The notes beneath the pieces are model-generated. The model did not search any database and was not told where the DNA came from. It saw nothing but the letters and a program-made list of their open reading frames with translations. Both the position numbers and the translations under genes were made by a program. Of a DNA stretch of 64,000 nucleotides, positions 58,757 to 64,000 are shown piece by piece. Origin of the DNA: Streptomyces sp. NBC_00425 (GTDB lineage Bacteria > Actinomycetota > Actinomycetes > Streptomycetales > Streptomycetaceae); assembly GCF_036030735.1 (NCBI RefSeq), contig NZ_CP107928.1:992001-1056000 (forward strand), read 5' to 3'. The number at the start of each line of letters is the position of its first letter. Positions within the stretch are counted from its first letter, which is position 1.

Positions 58757-59182
58757 GTGTCCCAGCTGCCGCCTGACCCGTCCCGGCTGCGGGTGATCCT
58801 CTCCCATCTGGAGCGGCAGATGGCGGAGCACGAGACCCTGGCCGTCTATCTCCGGCTCCAGCGGGACGCCGTACTCGCCGCGCTCGCCCGCTCCGAGCGC
58901 CGGCCGCCGCGCCGGACGGCTCCCCGGGCGAAGGGCGGCGGGTCGCTGCCCGGGTTCACCCCTCCCCCGGCGCCCGGGCGGGACGAGGGGTTCGTCGTGC
59001 AGCAGAAGCGCACCCCCGACGGGCCCGAGCCCGCCCTGATCCACCTGGCCGAATGCACCATGATCGAGGCCGCCTCGCACCGGATCCGGCCCGACGAGGC
59101 ACGGACGGCCCTCGCCGTCCCGAACATCGAGCCGTGCGGGTTCTGCCGCCCGGACACGGCATTGGGCATCGACGTGGCGTGA
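58757..59182 (+). CDS. DUF6233 family protein
   Basis: 141 residues. The N-terminal SQLPPDPSRLRVILSHLERQMAEHETLAVYLRLQRDAVLAAL pattern followed by a basic linker and a C-terminal VVQQKRTPDGPEPALIHLAECTM block with a final CGFC motif is what I know as DUF6233, a Streptomyces family of unknown function. GTG start at 58757 with GGTGAGG upstream. The CGFC near the end is a possible metal or redox site. A 28-bp palindrome follows the stop. Confidence 0.82.
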   Translation: MSQLPPDPSRLRVILSHLERQMAEHETLAVYLRLQRDAVLAALARSERRPPRRTAPRAKGGGSLPGFTPPPAPGRDEGFVVQQKRTPDGPEPALIHLAECTMIEAASHRIRPDEARTALAVPNIEPCGFCRPDTALGIDVA

Positions 59183-59186
59183 AGGC

Positions 59187-59214
59187 GACGGTCCGGCCGG
59201 CCGGCCGGACCGTC
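59187..59214. terminator. 28-bp perfect palindrome, bidirectional terminator
   Basis: GACGGTCCGGCCGG at 59187-59200 and its complement at 59201-59214 give a continuous 14-bp arm pair with no loop (about 12 bp once a 4-nt loop opens). It sits 5 bp from both convergent stops (59182 and 59219). Confidence 0.75.
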
Positions 59215-59218
59215 CCCG

Positions 59219-59644
59219 TCATCGCCCGCCCGCCGCCGTCACCGCCGCGGGATCCATCCCGGTCAGTTCCACGACGCGGTGGGGCGGCACGCCTGCGGCG
59301 AGGGCCCGTCCGATCAGAGCGTCCCGGTCGTCCGTGCAGTCGCGGTAGGCGAGGAGCTCCTCCTCCACCTGCGCGAGCGACGCCGGCGCCAGCCCGTGGC
59401 GCACCCGGCTCAGCTCGTCGTCGCTCAGCGGGACCGGCAGCCGTTCGGCTCCCTCCGGGACGGCCGCCCGCTCCTCCGGCGGCAGCAGGCGCAGCCGCGG
59501 GGACGTCGCCGAGACCCCCTGGGCGTCCAGCCACGCCTGTACCGCGGGAGTGTCCATGCACGCGAGGTCGCCGACGGCGGACGGCGCGACGCCGAGCGCC
59601 GCGGCCGCGTCGTCCGGCAGGAACAGGTAGGCCTCGTCGGTCAT
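59219..59644 (-). CDS. Hypothetical protein (DUF6003-like)
   Basis: 141 residues, acidic, cytoplasmic. AVGDLACMDTPAVQAWLDAQG, LLPPEERAAVPEGAERLPVPLSDDEL and a C-terminal helix-turn-helix-like segment GVPPHRVVELTGMDPAAV. I think this is the Streptomyces DUF6003 family but cannot confirm it. ATG at 59644 with AAGGAG 8 nt upstream. Confidence 0.65.
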   Translation of the reverse strand: MTDEAYLFLPDDAAAALGVAPSAVGDLACMDTPAVQAWLDAQGVSATSPRLRLLPPEERAAVPEGAERLPVPLSDDELSRVRHGLAPASLAQVEEELLAYRDCTDDRDALIGRALAAGVPPHRVVELTGMDPAAVTAAGGR

Positions 59645-59723
59645 CCTCAACTCCTTCTCTCCGGGGAGACGCCGGCCGCGTCGGGGCGACCGGTCGACGT
59701 CCCTTTACCCCGCCGCCGCGCGA

Positions 59724-60056
59724 TTACCGTCGTCCGACCGAGCCGGAGCGTCCGCGCGCGTCCCGGATGCCGCCGTGGGGCCGAGGGGCCGCGCAGAGAG
59801 CGCCGAGGGCCGGAGTCACTGTGGCGAGCCGGGCCGGCCGCGGACCTGGACGCATCGGCTGCTGATCGCTGAGCGCACCCATGCACTGCGAGACCAGGTC
59901 CCGCACCTGGGCGTAGGTCAGTCGCCGGTCGCCCGCGACGAACGCCTCCGACGAGCTGTGCCGCGTCAGCGACTGGACGATGAGGTCGCTCAGCGTCGCA
60001 CCGGCCGAGGCCGCCGATGCCGGCGAGGAGCTCTGGGTGATGACGGAGGGAGTCAC
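59724..60056 (-). pseudogene. AMP-binding acyl-CoA/amino-acid ligase, N-terminal remnant
   Basis: GTG at 60056 starts about 65 residues (60056-59862) of an ANL-family ligase N-terminus: LSDLIVQSLTRHSSSEAFVA and GDRRLTYAQVRDLVSQCMGAL, the region before the first ATP motif. After this the frame runs into sequence with no ligase homology, and the ~450 remaining residues are absent. It lies just downstream of an AraC gene on the same strand, so it is probably the leftover of a target gene of that regulator. Confidence 0.7.
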
Positions 60057-60132
60057 CCTTCCAGCGTGGGCTCCCACACCATTGGGCTGCCACCGATGTT
60101 CCGCCAGGAACCACGGCTACCCCGCCAACCTC

Positions 60133-60918
60133 TCACCCATGGGAGCTGCGGGAGGACCGAGCCGACGAGCGATAGCCTCCGGGTGTCTGACCGATCAGCT
60201 CGGTGAAGGCGTCGATGAAGCTGCTGGGGTTCGACCAGCCCAGCCGGATCGCCGTGTCGGTGACCGAGGCGCCGTCGCTGAGCTCGATCAGCGCCCGTTG
60301 AATGCGCAGCAGGGTGCGCCACTGGCGGAAGCTCATCGACAGCTCGCTGCCGAACAGTCGGCTCAGGGTGCGTTCGCCGGCGCCCGTGCGGTGGCCCAGC
60401 TCGGCCAGGGTCGCCGGGCTTGCCGGGTCCATGTGAAGCAGGTCGGTGACCGCCTTGAGGCGCCGGTCGACCGGCTCCGGGAGGCGCAGCGGCTCTTGTG
60501 CGGCGCGGGCGAGCTCGGCGAGTACGACGTCGATCAGCAGCCGCGCACGGGGGCTCTCCAGCGGCTCGCCCTCGCTCATCAGCGCCAGATAGGCCTCGCG
60601 CAGCAACGCGCTCGCCACGAAGACCGACGGCTCGGCCGGCAGCTGTCCGGTCAGCGTCACGGGCAGCGACAGCACCCGGATGTCCGTCTCGCCGTACGCC
60701 TTGCTGCTGTGCACCGCGAAGGGCGGCACCCACATGATCCGACTGGCCGGCGCCACCCAGGTGCCCACCTGGGTCGCTGTGACCAGGGCCCCACGCGCGG
60801 CGTAGCGGAGCTGGCCGTAGTCGTGGAAGTGCGCGGCCACGTCGGCGCCATGGGCCAGCGGCGCCGACAACGGCGCATCGTCGGTGCAGAAGCTCGGCTC
60901 GCCGCTGGGGTCGGACAC
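60133..60918 (-). CDS. AraC-family transcriptional regulator
   Basis: 261 residues. Cupin-type sensor domain at ~25-105 (HFHDYGQLRYAARGALVTAT, WVAPASRIMWVPPFAVHSSKAYG), a helical linker, and the AraC double helix-turn-helix at ~165-258 (TLAELGHRTGAGERTLSRLFGSELSMSFRQWRTLLRIQRAL, then VTDTAIRLGWSNPSSFIDAF). GTG start at 60918 has a weak ribosome site; the longer frame to 61026 is less conserved. It is divergent from the NmrA/quinone oxidoreductase pair, which are its likely targets. Confidence 0.9.
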   Translation of the reverse strand: MSDPSGEPSFCTDDAPLSAPLAHGADVAAHFHDYGQLRYAARGALVTATQVGTWVAPASRIMWVPPFAVHSSKAYGETDIRVLSLPVTLTGQLPAEPSVFVASALLREAYLALMSEGEPLESPRARLLIDVVLAELARAAQEPLRLPEPVDRRLKAVTDLLHMDPASPATLAELGHRTGAGERTLSRLFGSELSMSFRQWRTLLRIQRALIELSDGASVTDTAIRLGWSNPSSFIDAFTELIGQTPGGYRSSARSSRSSHG

Positions 60919-61125
60919 GCGATTGAGGCTACCCGACACTGGCGGGTTATCGGGAGAACCTGGCGGGATACCGGTGGTGCGCCTGGCGCCGCAGACGCAT
61001 CGTGGAGACATGCCACAACAGATCAAGCTCGAGGACGCCGCGCCCGCGTCCTCCTCCCCCCACTGCCGAGGTCGACACCGGACTCGTGCTCACCTCGCTC
61101 ACGCCCTGAGTGAAGGGTGGCAGCG

Positions 61126-62004
61126 ATGAGCACACAGACGACCGGCACGATCGCAGTCTTCGGCGCGACGGGGCAACAGGGCGGGGCGGTGGTCGACGCG
61201 CTGCTGGACCACAAGGCCACGGTGCGGGCCCTGGTCCGCAACCCGCAGTCCGACCGGGCTCAGGCGCTGGCCGCCCGCGGCGTCGAGCTGGCGGCCATCC
61301 GGACCGACGACCCGGCGTCGCTGGCCGCCGCGCTGACGGCGGTCGAGGCGTTCTGCTTCATGACCCCGGAGGCGAACAACCTCGAAGAGGTCGAGACGGA
61401 GATCCGCATCGGCACCGCGCTCGTCGACGCGGCGGTCGCGGCACGCGTCCCGCACGTCGTGTTCAACTCGGTCTTCGGCGCGGACCGGGAGCGGGGTGTG
61501 CCGCACCATGACTCGAAGCACTCGATCGAGGAGCACCTGAGGAAGTCCGGCCTCAGGGCCGCGATGGTTCGCCCGACCCCCTTCATGGAGGAGATGGCGC
61601 CGAGCCTGGAGCACGGAGAGATCGTGCTGAGGCTGCCGCTGCCGGAGGACGTCGCCCTGAAGATGATCTCGGTCAGGGACGTCGGCCGGGTCGCCGCCGC
61701 GCTCCTGCTCGACACAGCGGAGGCGCCCGGCGGAGCCGTCGAGCTCGTCGGCGACGAGCTGACGGGCCCCCAGATCGCCGCGGCGTTCGGCGCGCGCGCC
61801 GGGCTCCCGGCACGGTACGAGGCCCTCCCGTTGAGCGTGCTTCCCAGCGACCTCGACAGGGCGATGTTCCGCCAGTTCGCAAAGGCGGCGGAACACGCGT
61901 CGGATCGTGCGGTGGTGCGGGCGATCGAGCCGGCCACCCTCGACCTGGCCGAGTGGATCCGATCCACCGGCTGGACCGCGCCCGCCGGTCCAGGCCAAGG
62001 CTGA
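61126..62004 (+). CDS. NmrA-like NAD(P)-binding protein
   Basis: 292 residues. N-terminal Rossmann motif VFGATGQQGGAVVDAL, then ALVRNPQSDRAQALAARGVELAAIRTDDPASLAAAL, VFNSVFGAD and a KHSIEEHLRKSGL segment where atypical SDRs keep the active-site Lys; the Tyr is absent, as usual in the NmrA group. Members bind NAD(P) and act as redox sensors or quinone/isoflavone reductases. ATG at 61126 with AAGGGTGG upstream. The stop overlaps the first copy of a 20-bp tandem repeat. Confidence 0.9.
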   Translation: MSTQTTGTIAVFGATGQQGGAVVDALLDHKATVRALVRNPQSDRAQALAARGVELAAIRTDDPASLAAALTAVEAFCFMTPEANNLEEVETEIRIGTALVDAAVAARVPHVVFNSVFGADRERGVPHHDSKHSIEEHLRKSGLRAAMVRPTPFMEEMAPSLEHGEIVLRLPLPEDVALKMISVRDVGRVAAALLLDTAEAPGGAVELVGDELTGPQIAAAFGARAGLPARYEALPLSVLPSDLDRAMFRQFAKAAEHASDRAVVRAIEPATLDLAEWIRSTGWTAPAGPGQG

Positions 62005-62041
62005 TCTTTCACCTAGAACGTTGATCTTTCACCTAGAGCGA
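62002..62041. repeat. 20-bp tandem direct repeat between NmrA and quinone oxidoreductase genes
   Basis: Two copies of TGATCTTTCACCTAGARCGW, head to tail, the first including the NmrA stop codon. AraC-family proteins bind direct repeats of this length, so an internal regulator site is conceivable; a plain duplication is as likely. Confidence 0.55.
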
Positions 62042-62059
62042 CGAGCACTGGAGCAGGAC

Positions 62060-62956
62060 ATGAAGGCGATCACCTACACCGAGTTCGGCGGCCCGGAAGT
62101 CCTCCGCCTCGCAGAGGTCGACGAGCCGCACGCCGGACCCGGACAGGTGCGGCTGAAGGTCGTGGCGGCAGCGGTCAACCCGCTCGACTACAAGATCCGC
62201 AACGGGTGGAGGCCGCAGATGGCGCCGCCGTTCCCGGTGATCCCCGGCGTGGAGGCGGCTGGCGTCGTCGACGAGGTCGGCGAAGGCGTGACCGGCGTCG
62301 CGGTGGGTGACGAGGTCCTGGGCTGGACCGTCACCGGCGCGTACGCCGAGCACGCGCTGGCCGTCGACTTCGGCCCGAAGCCCGCGGACCTCGACTGGGA
62401 CCTCGCCGCGGCACTGCCCGTCGCCGTCGAGACCTCGGTCCGCGTGCTCGGCGCCCTCGGCGTCGGGGAAGGCGACACGCTCCTGCTGCACGGAGCCGCG
62501 GGTGTGGCCGGCGCCGTCGGTGTTCAGCTCGCGGTCACCCGCGGCGCCACGGTCATCGGCACCGCCTCCCCCGGCAACCACGACTACCTGCGCTCGCTGG
62601 GCGCGATCCCGGTCGCCTACGGCGCCGGCCTCGCAGACCGGGTCCGCGAGGCCGCACCGCAGGGCATCGACGCCGTGTACGACGCCGCGGGGGCGGGCAA
62701 CCTGGAGGTGTCGATCGACCTGCGCGGCGGCACCGACCGGATCATCACCATCGCCGATCCGAAGGCCGCCGAGCTGGGCGTCACCTTCTCCGGCTCCGCC
62801 CCGTTCGGTTCCCGCCTCGGCGAGTACACCCGCCTCGCAGCCGACGGCAAGCTCACGGTGCGCATCGCGCAGAGCCTTCCGCTGGAGGACGCCGCGAAGG
62901 CGCAGGAGCTGAGCGCGAGCGGTCACGCCGCCGGGAAGCTCCTCCTGCGGCCGTAG
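62060..62956 (+). CDS. NADP-dependent quinone oxidoreductase (MDR superfamily)
   Basis: 298 residues. Zinc-free medium-chain reductase: GGPEVLRLAEVDEPHAGPGQVRLKV, NPLDYKIRNG, PGVEAAGVVDEVGEGVTGV, GDEVLG and the Rossmann loop LLLHGAAGVAGAVGVQLA. By family it reduces quinones with NADPH. ATG at 62060, 55 bp after the NmrA-like gene; the two are probably one unit controlled by the divergent AraC regulator. Confidence 0.92.
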   Translation: MKAITYTEFGGPEVLRLAEVDEPHAGPGQVRLKVVAAAVNPLDYKIRNGWRPQMAPPFPVIPGVEAAGVVDEVGEGVTGVAVGDEVLGWTVTGAYAEHALAVDFGPKPADLDWDLAAALPVAVETSVRVLGALGVGEGDTLLLHGAAGVAGAVGVQLAVTRGATVIGTASPGNHDYLRSLGAIPVAYGAGLADRVREAAPQGIDAVYDAAGAGNLEVSIDLRGGTDRIITIADPKAAELGVTFSGSAPFGSRLGEYTRLAADGKLTVRIAQSLPLEDAAKAQELSASGHAAGKLLLRP

Positions 62957-63003
62957 CCGGCCGTCATCGAGGCACTTCCCTGAAGCGTCTTCGTGGGCGC
63001 TTT

Positions 63004-63029
63004 CGCAACACGTCCTCAAGCGTGTTGCG
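63004..63029. terminator. Hairpin downstream of quinone oxidoreductase gene
   Basis: CGCAACACG (63004-63012) pairs with CGTGTTGCG (63021-63029), 9-bp stem and 8-nt loop, 47 bp after the stop. It may be a terminator or part of the adjacent IS remnant's end. Confidence 0.55.
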
Positions 63030-63074
63030 GAAGGCCGCGAACAGGCGGCCTGAGCTGGGCTGTTGACGCATCCG

Positions 63075-63557
63075 TCATGCGGCGCACATGGGCTTTTGCC
63101 GCTGCTCGACGGCCAGGTGCAGCTTGGTGGTCAGGCCGCCGCGCGAACGGCCGAGACCGTGGTCGGCCGGCTCGGCGGTGACGCCGCCGGGCGGCTCCTT
63201 CTGGAGGTCCCCCCTTTTTCGCGCCCCAGCGGCGTGCCGGTGGGCACGGACGACGGTGGAGTCGACGTTGATGTCCCAGGCGATCAGGTCCTTGGCGTCG
63301 GCCCGGGCCTGCAGATCCGTGACGATCCGCTGCCAAGTGCCGTCCCGCTGCCATCGGCGGAACAGGTCGTACACCCGGCCCCACAGCCCGTACTCCGTCG
63401 GCACGTCCCGCCACGGGATGCCGGTGCGGACCCGGAAGCGTATGCCGTCGATCAGCTGCCGCCTGGTCCATATCGGCGGTCGGCCGGACTTCTTGCCCTT
63501 CGGTAACAGGGACTCCAGCACTGCCCATTGCTCGTCCGTCAGATCTCCACGAGCCAC
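63075..63557 (-). mobile_element. IS5-family transposase, truncated
   Basis: 160 residues. LTDEQWAVLESLLPKGKKSGRPPIWTRRQLIDGIRFRVRTGIPWRDVP and YDLFRRWQRDGTW form the N-terminal IS5 (DUF4096) domain; the first catalytic Asp is in DINVDSTVVRAHRHAAGARK; RGGLTTKLHLAVEQRQKP begins the second half and then stops. The other catalytic residues and ~100 C-terminal residues are missing, so it cannot transpose. ATG at 63557 in the direction of the truncated hydrolase gene. Confidence 0.85.
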
Positions 63558-63566
63558 GAACCAAGA

Positions 63567-63986
63567 TCATCTCACGCTCGAGATCCACTTTCGGTACACG
63601 CCCTGGGTGGGCGGTACCTGGTTGAGCGCGACGGCGCTGCCGGCGCGGAGCCGGTCCCGGGCGTTCAAGGGGCGGCCGGTGCCGAGATCGGCCGTCCCGG
63701 TCGCGGCGCTCCAGCGGCCGCAGACCGGGTCGGTGACCTCGACCGCGGCTCCCGCGAGCCGGTCGTCGTCGGTCAGCGTGCGTAACGCCCACCGCACCGG
63801 GGTGCGCCTGCCGCAATCCGGCGGGGACGCCCGGGAGGCGGACGTCCGTGCGACCGCGGGCGGTGCGGTGGCGGACGGGCCGGCCGCGGACGGGTCGGAC
63901 GCCGAAGCCGGCACGGTCGTCACGGCCTGCACGAGCGCGGCGGCCGACGTCGCCGTCGCCGTGCACGGATGAGTCAGAAGTCCCAT
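63567..63986 (-). pseudogene. Serine hydrolase (beta-lactamase/DD-carboxypeptidase family), truncated; reaches near window end
   Basis: The N-terminal ~117 residues (perhaps extended beyond the window) end with GTADLGTGRPLNARDRLRAGS, which in this family runs directly into the SxxK catalytic motif (GSVTKTFTA). Here GS is followed by AVALNQVPPTQG and a stop, so the catalytic Ser/Lys and everything downstream are lost. The break (about 63636) lies beside the IS5 remnant, which probably caused it. An Ala/Thr/Pro-rich front fits a secreted protein. Confidence 0.65.
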
Positions 63987-64000
63987 GCAGGGTGACGCCA

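Overview
The window is chromosomal DNA of a high-GC Gram-positive actinomycete, most likely a Streptomyces. The reasons are its very high GC with G/C-ending codons, frequent GTG starts, many secreted proteins, SpoIIE-type phosphatases beside RsbW-like ATPases and a SigB/F-type sigma factor, several families seen mainly in Streptomyces (DUF6153, DUF6233, DUF6882), and a single in-frame TTA (bldA-type) codon in a Ser/Thr kinase. I saw no rRNA, tRNA, CRISPR array or prophage. Apart from an IS5-type remnant at the right edge the region looks like ordinary chromosomal-arm content.

Layout. 0-0.7 kb: 3' end of a T4-type polynucleotide kinase/phosphatase. 0.9-5.2 kb: a secreted NPP1 (necrosis-inducing) protein, then a probable metal-related group (membrane protein, YcnI/DUF1775, DUF6153-like, DUF3105). 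5.4-9.6 kb: lipoprotein, DUF6882 protein, MarR regulator with a palindromic operator, and a transmembrane Ser/Thr kinase with a peptidoglycan-binding tail. 9.6-11.8 kb: secreted GH5 cellulase behind two LacI-type operators and a pentanucleotide repeat. 11.9-14.7 kb: a frameshifted alpha/beta hydrolase and an operon of DsbA-like, metallo-beta-lactamase-fold and SnoaL-like genes. 15-16.4 kb: secreted EEP phosphoesterase with a jacalin domain. 16.5-25 kb: AraC remnant, PAS-GAF-PP2C phosphatase, SDR/TetR pair, GNAT, two RsbW-like ATPases, sigma factor, phospholipase D-type synthase. 24.8-27.2 kb: a conserved unknown, a decayed spore photoproduct lyase, and DUF6153-DUF305. 27.3-29.8 kb: DUF2267, hsp18 and its divergent RheA-type repressor.

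29.9-36 kb holds a sugar island: ABM monooxygenase, PfkB kinase, FrcBCA-type ABC importer and LacI repressor. Operators with one palindrome (TGTCATCGATGACA) lie between the divergent kinase and transporter and again before the ABM gene. 36-37.7 kb: YnfA and a P450. 37.8-42.5 kb is the most striking locus: two one-base-overlapping genes for RNA end repair, an RNA ligase-kinase fusion and a 981-residue protein joining DUF504, EEP phosphoesterase, 2H phosphoesterase and poly(A)-polymerase-like nucleotidyltransferase domains. A TATAGT hexamer seven bases before the first ATG suggests a leaderless transcript. 42.6-48.3 kb: ROK repressor divergent from a ChvE/MmsAB-type sugar importer. 48.3-59.6 kb: amidohydrolase, GNAT, unknowns, a second PAS-GAF-PP2C phosphatase, PRC-barrel protein, aldo/keto reductase, PPK2, maltokinase-cap-like protein, TmrB-like NTPase, DUF6233. 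59.7-64 kb: acyl-CoA ligase remnant, AraC regulator with NmrA and quinone oxidoreductase genes, a truncated IS5 transposase and a truncated serine hydrolase.

Themes: RNA end repair split over two loci 40 kb apart; two separately regulated sugar importers flanking the repair operon; a general-stress module (sigma factor, two ATPases, two PP2C phosphatases, Hsp20, PRC-barrel and small membrane proteins); and several recently decaying genes (one dinucleotide slip, one homopolymer insertion, several truncations). All functional calls rest on motif recognition by eye; no database search was possible.
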